Positions 8,651-15,843 of a DNA stretch of 39,068 bases are shown here, one piece after another; the stretch's first letter is position 1, and each line of letters begins with the position of its first letter. The stretch is taken from contig JAHFRE010000016.1 of assembly GCA_023258955.1 (NCBI GenBank), positions 1 through 39,068 of the forward strand, read 5' to 3'. The DNA is from Sterolibacterium sp. (GTDB taxonomy: Bacteria; Pseudomonadota; Gammaproteobacteria; Burkholderiales; Rhodocyclaceae). The translations under genes and the position numbers were made by a program. The notes under the pieces were generated by a model. That model saw only the letters and a program-made list of their open reading frames with translations. It made no database searches and was not told the origin of the DNA.

Positions 8651-8668
8651 CTGGTGCAGACGCACCAG
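8651..8668. other. Perfect hairpin between convergent genes
   Basis: A 7-bp perfect stem (CTGGTGC/GCACCAG) with a 4-base loop starts one base after the small ORF stop and 15 bases before the end of convergent yicC. It has no T-tract on either strand, so it is not a typical intrinsic terminator. It could protect 3' ends of either transcript. Confidence 0.4.
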
Positions 8669-8682
8669 GGTTGGGCGGCCGC

Positions 8683-9549
8683 CTATTCCAGGTTCTGGAC
8701 TTGCTCGCGCATCTGTTCGATCAACAGCTTGAGTTCCAGCGCGATGCCGGTGATCTCCGCCGAGACCGACTTGGAGGCGAGGGTGTTGGCTTCGCGGTTC
8801 AACTCCTGCATCAGGAAGTCCAGGCGTTTGCCCACGGCGCCGCCCACCCGCAGCACCCGCTGCACCTCGACCAGGTGCGCCGAGAGGCGCGATATTTCCT
8901 CGGCGACATCGATCTTGGTGGCGTAGAGCCCCACTTCCTGGCGCACCCGTTCCTCGTCCAGGCCGCCCAGGGCTTCGCGCAGCTTGGTGGCGAGGCGCTG
9001 CTGGTAGTCGGCCAGCGCCTGCGGCAACAGCGGCGCCGCCTGCTCCAGCAGCTGGACCATGCGCGTGGCGCGCTCACCGATCATGGCCACCAGCTTCGCG
9101 CCCTCGCGGTTGCGCGTCGCCTGGAACTCTTCCAGCGCCCGCGCCGCCAGCGCCAGACCTTGCTCCTGCAGCGTCTCCTGCGACAGCGATTCCTCCGCCA
9201 GGACGCCGGGCCAGCGCAGCGTCTCCGCCACCGACAGCGGTTCGGCCTCGGGCAGCACGGCGCGCACCGCCGCCTGCAGCTTGGCCAACTGTTCGAGGGC
9301 GGCCTGGTCGGGCGTCAGGTTGCGACCGCGCGCGTGGCTGGCGGAGAGGCCGCCGCGACATTCGACCTTGCCGCGCCCGATGCGCGCCGAGATCAAGTCG
9401 CGCAGGGGCATTTCGAGAAAGCGCAGTTCCTCGCCGATGCGAAACTGGATGTCCAGATAACGCGAATTGACGCTCTTCAGCTCGAGGTCTAGGCTGGCGT
9501 TGCCGAGATCGGCGTGCACCGCCGCGTAGCCTGTCATGCTGTGGATCAT
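8683..9549 (-). CDS. yicC: YicC family protein (putative endoribonuclease)
   Basis: A 288-residue cytosolic protein beginning MIHSMTGYAA, the family's signature start. It continues with LDLELKSVNSRYLDIQFRIG and ends with the conserved DUF1732 region (LDFLMQELNREANTLASKS, then ELKLLIEQMREQVQNLE). YicC of E. coli has been described as an endoribonuclease involved in small-RNA turnover and stationary phase; the biochemical role here is inferred from the family. YicC commonly neighbours gmk-rpoZ-spoT. Here the HDOD gene and small ORF lie between them on the other strand. The kinase gene diverges upstream. Confidence 0.92.
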   Translation of the reverse strand: MIHSMTGYAAVHADLGNASLDLELKSVNSRYLDIQFRIGEELRFLEMPLRDLISARIGRGKVECRGGLSASHARGRNLTPDQAALEQLAKLQAAVRAVLPEAEPLSVAETLRWPGVLAEESLSQETLQEQGLALAARALEEFQATRNREGAKLVAMIGERATRMVQLLEQAAPLLPQALADYQQRLATKLREALGGLDEERVRQEVGLYATKIDVAEEISRLSAHLVEVQRVLRVGGAVGKRLDFLMQELNREANTLASKSVSAEITGIALELKLLIEQMREQVQNLE

Positions 9550-9581
9550 GGGAGCCTTTCGGTGGACGCCTGTTATGCCAC

Positions 9582-9611
9582 TTGACTAGAGGTGTAGCAA
9601 ACGCCGACAAT
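9582..9611 (+). promoter_or_regulatory. Candidate sigma-70 promoter for the kinase gene
   Basis: TTGACT at 9582-9587 and GACAAT at 9606-9611 are separated by 18 bp, giving a start point about 20 bases before the kinase ATG at 9639. It lies in the 89-base gap between yicC and the kinase gene. It is supported only by match and position. Confidence 0.4.
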
Positions 9612-9638
9612 GGAGCCGTCAGTTTAACCGTAGCCATC

Positions 9639-10580
9639 ATGCTCGAACAACCCGCCAACCAGGCCTTGCCTTCGGGCTACATGCTCGAGGGCTACCGCAT
9701 CGACCGGCAACTGTCGATGGGCGGCTTTTCCATCGTCTATCTGGCCTTCGATCCCAAGGGCAACCAGGTGGCGATCAAGGAATACCTGCCCGCCGGGCTG
9801 GCGCTGCGCACCGTCGGCTGCGTTCTGCCGACCATCGCCGACGAACACGTCGCCACCTTCCGCCAGGGCATGAAGTGTTTCTTCGAAGAGGGTCGCGCCC
9901 TGGCCCATCTCAACCACCCCAACGTCGTACGCGTGCTGAACTTCTTCCGCGCCAACGAGACGGTGTATCTGGTGATGCAGTACGAGAGCGGACGAACGCT
10001 GCAAGAGCACATCCAGAAGAACCGCGGCCGGCTCAAGGAGCCCTTCCTGCGCACGGTGTTTTCGCGCCTGTTGAACGGGCTGCGCGAGGTGCACTCGCGC
10101 AAGCTGCTGCACCTGGACATCAAGCCGGCCAACATCTACCTGCGCAACGACGGCACGCCGGTGTTGCTGGACTTCGGCGCGGCGCGGCAAACCATGGCGC
10201 GCGAATCGTCGCTGCTGAAGACGATGTACACGCCTGGCTTCGCCGCACCGGAGCAATTCCACGGCCGCGAGGGCGGACTCGGTCCGTGGACCGACATCTA
10301 CGCCATCGGCGCCAGTCTCTACGCCTGCATCGCCGCCCAGGCGCCACCGCCGGCCGACCAGCGCCGATCGCAGACGCGTCAGACCCCCGTGGTCCAGCCC
10401 TGGGCAGGGAAGTACTCGGCGCAGCTGCTCGACACCATCGAGTGGTGCATGCGGCTCGATCCGACGGCGCGCCCGAAGAGCGTGTTCGATCTGCAGCGGG
10501 CGCTGGCCGAACAGCTCGACGAGGGCGGCGGCTGGTTCGGCAACCTGCGCCAGCGCCTGGTGGACATCATTTCGCCGTGA
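9639..10580 (+). CDS. Serine/threonine protein kinase (Hanks type)
   Basis: A 313-residue soluble kinase with the full catalytic core. The glycine loop LSMGGFSIVY is near residue 28. The ATP lysine is in VAIKEYLP, the catalytic loop is HLDIKPANIYL (HLD in place of HRD), and DFGAAR binds magnesium. TPGFAAPEQF is the activation-segment end. No transmembrane helix or extracellular sensor domain is visible, so it is a cytosolic eukaryotic-like kinase. I use the ATG at 9639; an upstream TTG at 9582 is part of the candidate promoter. Its stop overlaps the GTG start of a PP2C phosphatase gene (GTGA), so kinase and phosphatase are coupled and probably act on shared substrates. Substrates are unknown. 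Confidence 0.9.
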   Translation: MLEQPANQALPSGYMLEGYRIDRQLSMGGFSIVYLAFDPKGNQVAIKEYLPAGLALRTVGCVLPTIADEHVATFRQGMKCFFEEGRALAHLNHPNVVRVLNFFRANETVYLVMQYESGRTLQEHIQKNRGRLKEPFLRTVFSRLLNGLREVHSRKLLHLDIKPANIYLRNDGTPVLLDFGAARQTMARESSLLKTMYTPGFAAPEQFHGREGGLGPWTDIYAIGASLYACIAAQAPPPADQRRSQTRQTPVVQPWAGKYSAQLLDTIEWCMRLDPTARPKSVFDLQRALAEQLDEGGGWFGNLRQRLVDIISP

Positions 10581-11485
10581 AGTTCACCATCTACCAGGAG
10601 AGCCGCGTCGGCAAGCGCCCCGACAATCAGGATCGCGTCGCCTACTGCTATTCGCGCGACGCCCTGCTGATGGTGGTCGCCGACGGCATGGGCGGTCACC
10701 TGCACGGCGAACTGGCGGCGCAGATCGCCGTGCAGCAAATCACCGAAGCCTTCAGGGAGGAGGCGCGGCCGGCGATCGAGGATCCGGTGCTGTTCCTGTC
10801 GCGCGCCTTCAATCGCGCCCACCAGGCGATCCTCGACTTCGCCGTTGCCCGCGAACTGGTCGGGGCGCCGCGCAGCACCTGCGTCGCCTGCATCGCGCAG
10901 AAGGATATGGCCTACTGGGCCCACGCTGGAGACTCCCGCCTCTATCTGTATCGCGGCAACAAGCTGCTGGCGCAGACGCGCGATCACTCGCGGGTGCAGA
11001 TGATGCTCGAGCAGGGTCTGATCGATCAGGCCGGCGCCGCCGCCCACCCGGCGCGCAACCGCGTGTTCAGCTGCCTCGGTGGCCCACAGCCGCCGCAGCT
11101 GGACTTTTCGGTGAAGACCCCGCTGAAGCCGCGCGACGTGATCGCGCTGTGCAGCGACGGTCTCTGGGCGCCGCTGGGCAACGACGCGATGCGCGAGGGC
11201 TTGGCGTGCAAGAATCCGATGCTCTCGGTGCCGCGGCTGATGGACCGGGCCGAGCTCATCGCCGGCGCGAGCAGCGACAACCTGTCCCTGGTGGCGATGC
11301 AATGGGACGAGAGCTACGCCGAGAACACACCGTCCAACGTGCAGACCAAGACCATGCCCCTGCACACCTTCACCACCAGGATCGGCGAGACCGCCAAGGA
11401 TGCCGTCTCGCCCGACCTCTCCGAAGCCGAAATCGAGCAGGCCATCGACGAGATCCGCAGCGCCATCCGCAAGTTTGCCGATTAG
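10577..11485 (+). CDS. PP2C-family serine/threonine protein phosphatase
   Basis: A 302-residue protein of the PPM/PP2C family that removes phosphate from Ser/Thr using two metal ions. Motifs: RPDNQDRV near residue 14, VADGMGGHLHGE near 38, WAHAGDSRLYLYR near 112, LCSDGLW near 192 and the late SSDNLSLVAM. The metal-binding aspartates are all present. The start is GTG at 10577, overlapping the kinase stop. A C-terminal tail of about 60 residues after the catalytic fold is not recognised. With the kinase it forms a reversible phosphorylation pair. The pair precedes rph, with only 9 bases between. Confidence 0.9.
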   Translation: MKFTIYQESRVGKRPDNQDRVAYCYSRDALLMVVADGMGGHLHGELAAQIAVQQITEAFREEARPAIEDPVLFLSRAFNRAHQAILDFAVARELVGAPRSTCVACIAQKDMAYWAHAGDSRLYLYRGNKLLAQTRDHSRVQMMLEQGLIDQAGAAAHPARNRVFSCLGGPQPPQLDFSVKTPLKPRDVIALCSDGLWAPLGNDAMREGLACKNPMLSVPRLMDRAELIAGASSDNLSLVAMQWDESYAENTPSNVQTKTMPLHTFTTRIGETAKDAVSPDLSEAEIEQAIDEIRSAIRKFAD

Positions 11486-11494
11486 AATGCCGGG

Positions 11495-12217
11495 ATGGAC
11501 AGAAGAGACGGACGCGCCGCCGATGCGTTGCGCGCGATACGCATCAGCCGCAATTTCACCCGCCACGCCGAGGGCAGCGTGCTGGTCGAGTTCGGCGATA
11601 CCCAGGTGTTGTGCACCGCCAGCGTCGAGGACGGCGTGCCGCCCTTCCTGCGCGGGCGAGGTCAGGGCTGGGTCACGGCCGAGTACGGCATGCTGCCGCG
11701 CGCGACCCACACGCGCAGTGCGCGCGAGGCGGCGCGCGGCAAACAGAGCGGGCGCACCCAGGAGATCCAGCGCCTGATCGGCCGCTCGCTGCGTTCGGTG
11801 ACCGACCTGACGGCGCTCGGCGAACGTCAGATCACCCTCGATTGCGACGTGCTGCAGGCCGACGGTGGCACCCGCACCGCTTCGGTCACCGGCGCCTGCG
11901 TGGCGCTGGCCGATGCGCTGGCGCGGCTGCTGGCGGCGGGCAAGATCGAACGCAACCCGCTCACCGACATGGTCGCCGCGGTATCGGTGGGCGTGGTCGA
12001 CGGCGCAGCCCTGCTCGACCTCGACTACGAGGAGGACTCGGGCTGCGACACCGACATGAACGTGGTGATGACCGGCGCCGGCGGCATGGTCGAGGTGCAG
12101 GGCACGGCCGAAGGGTCGCCGTTCTCGCGCGGTCAGCTCGATCGCTTGCTCGACCTGGCGCAGCTGGGCATCGGCCGCCTGATCGCCGCCCAGAGGGCGG
12201 CGCTGGCCGCCGCATGA
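11495..12217 (+). CDS. rph: Ribonuclease PH
   Basis: A 240-residue phosphorolytic 3'-5' exoribonuclease that trims tRNA 3' extensions, releasing nucleoside diphosphates. Conserved features: [20 protein letters not shown], the substrate loop [20 protein letters not shown], then [14 protein letters not shown] (phosphate-binding Arg) and [19 protein letters not shown]. Length and order are normal for the family, which assembles as a hexamer. It starts 9 bases after the phosphatase stop, and its own stop overlaps the rdgB start (ATGA). The order yicC/rph/rdgB/hemW is frequent in betaproteobacteria. Confidence 0.97.
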   Translation: MDRRDGRAADALRAIRISRNFTRHAEGSVLVEFGDTQVLCTASVEDGVPPFLRGRGQGWVTAEYGMLPRATHTRSAREAARGKQSGRTQEIQRLIGRSLRSVTDLTALGERQITLDCDVLQADGGTRTASVTGACVALADALARLLAAGKIERNPLTDMVAAVSVGVVDGAALLDLDYEEDSGCDTDMNVVMTGAGGMVEVQGTAEGSPFSRGQLDRLLDLAQLGIGRLIAAQRAALAAA

Positions 12218-12804
12218 AGCGCCTGGTGCTGGCGAGCAACAACGCGGGCAAGCTGCGCGAATTTGGCGAGCTGCTGGCTCCCTTCGATTTCGAGCTGCAG
12301 CCGCAGGCGGCTCTCGGCGTGAGCGAGGCCGAGGAGCCGCACGAGACCTTCATCGAGAATGCCCTGGTCAAGGCACGGCACGCGGCGCGCAGCACCGGCC
12401 TGGCGGCGCTGGCCGACGATTCGGGCCTCTGCGTCGCCGCGCTGGGCGGCGCCCCTGGAGTCTACTCGGCGCGCTACGCCGGCGAGCCGAAGTCGGACCA
12501 GCGCAACAACGAACGTCTGCTCGCCGAGCTCGCCGGGACCAGCGATCGCCGCGCGCACTACTACTGCGTGCTGGTGCTGCTGCGCCACGGCGACGATCCC
12601 GAACCGCTGATCGCCACCGGCGCCTGGCACGGCGAAATCCTGCGGCAGGCTCGCGGCGACGGCGGCTTCGGCTACGACCCGCTGTTCCTGGTGCCTGAAT
12701 TCGGCTGCTCCGCCGCCGAACTCGCCGCCGAAAAGAAGAACGCCCTGTCGCATCGCGGCCAGGCGATGAGGCAAATGGTGGCCGAGCTGCGCGGGCAGCG
12801 GTGA
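12214..12804 (+). CDS. rdgB: XTP/dITP diphosphatase (RdgB/HAM1)
   Basis: A 196-residue pyrophosphatase that hydrolyses dITP, XTP and other non-canonical purine triphosphates to monophosphates, keeping them out of DNA and RNA. It starts with [14 protein letters not shown], the family's signature (SxNxxKxxE-like). [20 protein letters not shown] contains the catalytic aspartate, and [13 protein letters not shown] and LSHRGQAM bind substrate. The start overlaps the rph stop by ATGA, and its own stop overlaps the GTG of hemW. Confidence 0.96.
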   Translation: MKRLVLASNNAGKLREFGELLAPFDFELQPQAALGVSEAEEPHETFIENALVKARHAARSTGLAALADDSGLCVAALGGAPGVYSARYAGEPKSDQRNNERLLAELAGTSDRRAHYYCVLVLLRHGDDPEPLIATGAWHGEILRQARGDGGFGYDPLFLVPEFGCSAAELAAEKKNALSHRGQAMRQMVAELRGQR

Positions 12805-14024
12805 ACGCCTCCGCCGACGGGTCGCCCCAAGGTGGCGGCAGCCTCAAGGCGGCGAGCAACGCGAGCGATCGTCACCCCCTTCCCGGGGAAGGGGGCAGGG
12901 GGGTAGGTAGTTCGATCCCGCTTTCTCTGTACGTGCACTTCCCGTGGTGCGTCAAGAAGTGCCCCTACTGCGACTTCAATTCGCACCAGGTGCGCGACGC
13001 GATTCCCGAGGCTGCGTACCTCGCCGCCCTGATCAATGACCTCGAGGCCGCCCTGCCGGCGATCTGGGGCAGACGCATCGCCAGCGTCTTCATCGGCGGC
13101 GGCACCCCCAGCCTGCTCTCGGGCAAGGGACTCGACTCGCTGCTGACAGCCCTGCGCGAGCGCCTCAATTTGACGGCCGACGCCGAGATGACGCTCGAGG
13201 CCAATCCCGGCACGGTCGACGCGGCCAATTTCGCCGCCTATCGGGACGCCGGCATCAATCGCCTGTCGCTGGGCGTGCAGAGCTTCGACGACCGCTGCCT
13301 GGCCGCCCTCGGCCGCATCCACAACGGCAACGACGCGCGCCGCGCCGCCGATAGCGCGCTCGAACATTTCGCGCGGGTCAATCTCGACCTGATGCACGGC
13401 CTGCCGCAGCAGACGCTGGCGCAGGCGCGCCGCGACTTCGAGACGGCGCTCGGCACGGGCGCCACCCACCTGTCCGCCTATCAACTGACCCTCGAACCGA
13501 ATACGGCCTTTTACCACACGCCACCGCAATTGCCGGCGGAGGACCTGGCCTTCGACATCGAAGCGATGGTGCTGGAAACCCTCGTCAGCGCCGGTTTCGA
13601 GCGCTATGAGATCTCGGCCTACGCGCGGCCCGGCGCCCGCTGCCAGCACAACCTCAACTATTGGCGCTTCGGCGACTATCTGGGCGTCGGTGCGGGCGCC
13701 CACGGCAAGCTCTCCTCGCACCAGGGCGTGCTGCGCGAGAGCCGGCGCCGCGATCCGCGCGCCTATCTCGCTGGTGACTACCTGGATGAGCAGCGTTCTC
13801 TCAGCGCCAACGACTTGGTCGTCGAGTTCATGATGAACGCGCTGCGCCTGATCGAAGGCTTCGCGCCGCCGCTGTTCGAAGAGCGCACCGGGTTGCCACT
13901 GGCGGGCATCGCTGCACCACTAGGCGAAGCACAGCGGCGCGGCCTGCTCAGCGTAGACAGCGCACACATCGCGCCAACGGCGCTGGGCGTCCGTTACCTC
14001 AACGACCTGCTGCAGATCTTCTGA
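12801..14024 (+). CDS. hemW: Radical SAM haem chaperone HemW (coproporphyrinogen oxidase-like)
   Basis: A protein of 407 residues from the GTG at 12801. The radical-SAM cluster motif [10 protein letters not shown] (CxxxCxxC) is near residue 50, in [25 protein letters not shown] and [19 protein letters not shown] follow, typical of HemW/HemN-like proteins. HemW is considered a haem chaperone, not a true coproporphyrinogen dehydrogenase. The first 38 residues are low-complexity, unlike the family, and are partly encoded by a GC-rich palindrome (12875-12895). No alternative ATG, GTG or TTG exists in that stretch, so the extension is probably translated. The 3' end overlaps convergent trmB by 26 bases. 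Confidence 0.9.
   Translation: MNASADGSPQGGGSLKAASNASDRHPLPGEGGRGVGSSIPLSLYVHFPWCVKKCPYCDFNSHQVRDAIPEAAYLAALINDLEAALPAIWGRRIASVFIGGGTPSLLSGKGLDSLLTALRERLNLTADAEMTLEANPGTVDAANFAAYRDAGINRLSLGVQSFDDRCLAALGRIHNGNDARRAADSALEHFARVNLDLMHGLPQQTLAQARRDFETALGTGATHLSAYQLTLEPNTAFYHTPPQLPAEDLAFDIEAMVLETLVSAGFERYEISAYARPGARCQHNLNYWRFGDYLGVGAGAHGKLSSHQGVLRESRRRDPRAYLAGDYLDEQRSLSANDLVVEFMMNALRLIEGFAPPLFEERTGLPLAGIAAPLGEAQRRGLLSVDSAHIAPTALGVRYLNDLLQIF
12875..12895. repeat. GC-rich palindrome within the hemW 5' coding region
   Basis: A 21-bp palindrome: a 10-base arm CCCCCTTCCC, one central G, then GGGAAGGGGG. It is followed by CAGGGGGG. In frame with hemW it is translated as a Gly/Pro/Arg-rich segment ([12 protein letters not shown]). 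Its form resembles small dispersed palindromic repeats seen in many proteobacterial genomes; I cannot see other copies in this window. Confidence 0.55.
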
Positions 14025-14688
14025 AGACCAGGTCGCGCACGCCGTGCCCCAGGCGCAGGCCGCGGCTCTCGAACTTGGTCTGCGGCCGCGATGGCGGTCG
14101 CGGCGCGTAGGCAGCGACGGTGTTTTCCAGCCTGGGCTCGGCGCTGAGCACCTCGAGCATCTGCTCGGCGTACTCCTCCCAGTCGGTCGCCACGTGCAGC
14201 GTGCCGCCGACGGCCAGGCGCGATACCAGCAACTCGACGAAGGCCGGCTGGATCAGGCGGCGCTTGTGCTGGCGCTTCTTGGGCCAGGGGTCGGGGAAGA
14301 AGATCTGCACCGCCGCCAGGGCGTCGGGCGCGATCATTTCGCGCAAGACCTCCACCGCGTCGTGTTGGACGATGCGCAGGTTGGTGAGCCCCCGCGCCAC
14401 GATCTCCTTCAACAGGCTGCCCACACCCGGCGTATGCACTTCGATGCCCAGATAGTCGTTCTCGGGATGGGTGGCAGCGGTGGCGGCCAGGGTCTCGCCC
14501 ATGCCGAAGCCGATCTCCAGCACCTTGGGGGCGGTGCGGCCGAAGACCGCAGCCAGGTCGAGCAAGACCGCGCTGTAGGGGATTCCCCAGCGCGGCAGAT
14601 CCTCGTCGTAGTGGCGGCGCTGCGCGTTGGAGACCCGACCCTGGCGCAGCACGAAGCTGCGGATGTGCTCCCGTTCAACTTCGGTCAA
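13999..14688 (-). CDS. trmB: tRNA (guanine-N7)-methyltransferase
   Basis: A 229-residue SAM-dependent enzyme that methylates G46 of tRNAs. Motifs: the N-terminal [20 protein letters not shown], the SAM-binding [12 protein letters not shown] and the hallmark [17 protein letters not shown]. The length is normal. The only suitable start is TTG at 14688, overlapping the thiG stop (TCTTGA), so translation is probably coupled to thiG. Starting there gives [12 protein letters not shown], the usual beginning. Its 3' end overlaps hemW by 26 bases in convergent orientation. It is the last gene of thiS-thiG-trmB. Confidence 0.94.
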   Translation of the reverse strand: MTEVEREHIRSFVLRQGRVSNAQRRHYDEDLPRWGIPYSAVLLDLAAVFGRTAPKVLEIGFGMGETLAATAATHPENDYLGIEVHTPGVGSLLKEIVARGLTNLRIVQHDAVEVLREMIAPDALAAVQIFFPDPWPKKRQHKRRLIQPAFVELLVSRLAVGGTLHVATDWEEYAEQMLEVLSAEPRLENTVAAYAPRPPSRPQTKFESRGLRLGHGVRDLVFRRSAAGR

Positions 14689-15464
14689 GAGATCAGGCCG
14701 GTCGTGGGCGAACTGGGGCTGGCGGCGTAGAGCTTCTTCGGCATGCGTCCGGCGAGGTAGGCCTGGCGACCGGCCTGCACCGCCTTCTTCATCGCCTCGG
14801 CCATCATGATCGGATCCCGAGCCTGCGCGATCGCCGTGTTCATCAGCACGCCGTCGCAACCGAGCTCCATCGCTACCGCCGCGTCCGAGGCGGTACCCAC
14901 ACCCGCGTCCACCAGCACCGGCACCTTGGCCTGGTCGATGATCAGCTTGAGGTTCCAGGGATTCAAGATGCCCATGCCCGACCCGATCAGCGAAGCCAGC
15001 GGCATCACCGCGACGCAGCCGATGTCTTCGAGCAGCTTCGCCTGGATCGGATCGTCGCTGCAATAGACCATCACCTTGAAGCCGTCCTTGACCAGGGTCT
15101 CGGCGGCGATCAGGGTCTCCGGCATGTGCGGGAACAGGGTCTTGGCGTCGCCCAGCACCTCGAGCTTGACCAGGTCGCGACCGTCGAGCAGCTCGCGCGC
15201 CAGCTGCAGGGTGCGCACCGCATCCTTGGCCGTGTAGCAGCCGGCGGTGTTGGGCAGAAGGGTGTATTGGTCGGGCGGCAGCACCTCGAGCAGGGAGGGC
15301 TGGCCGGGCTCCTGGCCGATGTTGGTGCGGCGGATGGCGACGGTGACGATGGCCGCGCCCGACGCATCGACCGCCGCCTTGGTCTGGGCGAAGTCCTTGT
15401 ACTTGCCGGTGCCGACGAGCAGGCGCGAGGCGTAGGTCTTGCCGGCGATGACGAGATCATCCAT
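14685..15464 (-). CDS. thiG: Thiazole synthase ThiG
   Basis: A 259-residue TIM-barrel enzyme that builds the thiazole phosphate of thiamin from deoxyxylulose phosphate, dehydroglycine and the ThiS thiocarboxylate. Features: [13 protein letters not shown] at the N-terminus, [39 protein letters not shown] with the catalytic Lys, and phosphate-binding [18 protein letters not shown] near the C-terminus. It follows thiS by 23 bases and overlaps trmB. No thiO, thiE or TPP riboswitch is seen next to it, so other thiamin genes lie elsewhere. Confidence 0.97.
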   Translation of the reverse strand: MDDLVIAGKTYASRLLVGTGKYKDFAQTKAAVDASGAAIVTVAIRRTNIGQEPGQPSLLEVLPPDQYTLLPNTAGCYTAKDAVRTLQLARELLDGRDLVKLEVLGDAKTLFPHMPETLIAAETLVKDGFKVMVYCSDDPIQAKLLEDIGCVAVMPLASLIGSGMGILNPWNLKLIIDQAKVPVLVDAGVGTASDAAVAMELGCDGVLMNTAIAQARDPIMMAEAMKKAVQAGRQAYLAGRMPKKLYAASPSSPTTGLIS

Positions 15465-15487
15465 GTGGGTATGCCCTGTGCTGTCGC

Positions 15488-15691
15488 TCAGCCGCCGCCG
15501 ACGGCGACGACGATTTCGAGGCGATCGCCCTCGACGATTCTGGCCTGGCCGTGCCGGCTCTTCGGCACGATGGCGCCGTTCATCTCCACCGCCACGCGCT
15601 TTTCGGCGTAGCCGAGCTGCTGCAGCAATTGCGCCACCGTGGTCTCGGCCGCGAGTTGGCTGCTCTCACCGTTTACGCTGATTGCGATCAT
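15488..15691 (-). CDS. thiS: Sulfur carrier protein ThiS
   Basis: A 67-residue ubiquitin-like protein that carries sulfur as a C-terminal thiocarboxylate to ThiG. It starts at ATG 15691 (MIAISVNGE), has the usual [11 protein letters not shown] and [13 protein letters not shown], and ends with EIVVAVGGG, whose terminal Gly-Gly is the adenylation site. The longer open frame upstream reads antisense through the tRNA-Gly gene and is not coding. It is the first gene of thiS-thiG-trmB. I see no TPP riboswitch (no CTGAGA/ACCTG core) in the short leader. Confidence 0.95.
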   Translation of the reverse strand: MIAISVNGESSQLAAETTVAQLLQQLGYAEKRVAVEMNGAIVPKSRHGQARIVEGDRLEIVVAVGGG

Positions 15692-15731
15692 GGTCACGAT
15701 TTTATCACGCAGCCCAAGGCCGGCCGGCGCC

Positions 15732-15759
15732 TTGCGGTTCCAGCGCGGCTTGCTAGAAT
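15732..15759 (+). promoter_or_regulatory. Promoter of tRNA-Gly
   Basis: TTGCGG (15732-15737) and TAGAAT (15754-15759) are spaced by 16 bp. The tRNA's first base is 11 bases after the -10 hexamer, which gives a very short 5' leader. It lies in the gap between thiS and the tRNA. Confidence 0.6.
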
Positions 15760-15769
15760 GGCATCCGTG

Positions 15770-15843
15770 GCGGGCGTCGTATAATGGTAATACCCTAGCT
15801 TCCCAAGCTAGAGCCGTGGGTTCGATTCCCATCGCCCGCTCCA
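15770..15843 (+). tRNA. tRNA-Gly (anticodon CCC)
   Basis: The 74 bases fold as a full cloverleaf. The acceptor is GCGGGCG with CGCCCGC, the D arm is GTAT/ATAC, and the anticodon stem is CTAGC/GCTAG with loop TTCCCAA. The T arm is GTGGG/CCCAT with loop TTCGATT. Discriminator T and the 3' CCA are encoded. The anticodon CCC reads GGG. The 3' 49 bases are also the antisense end of the oxidoreductase gene that converges on it. Confidence 0.97.

Noticed and set aside
12875-12895. CRISPR-like or terminator reading of the hemW palindrome
   Set aside because: Only one copy, no spacers, and no T-tract. It lies inside an open reading frame.
15692-15769. Possible TPP riboswitch before thiS
   Set aside because: The leader is short and lacks the CTGAGA and ACCTG core elements.
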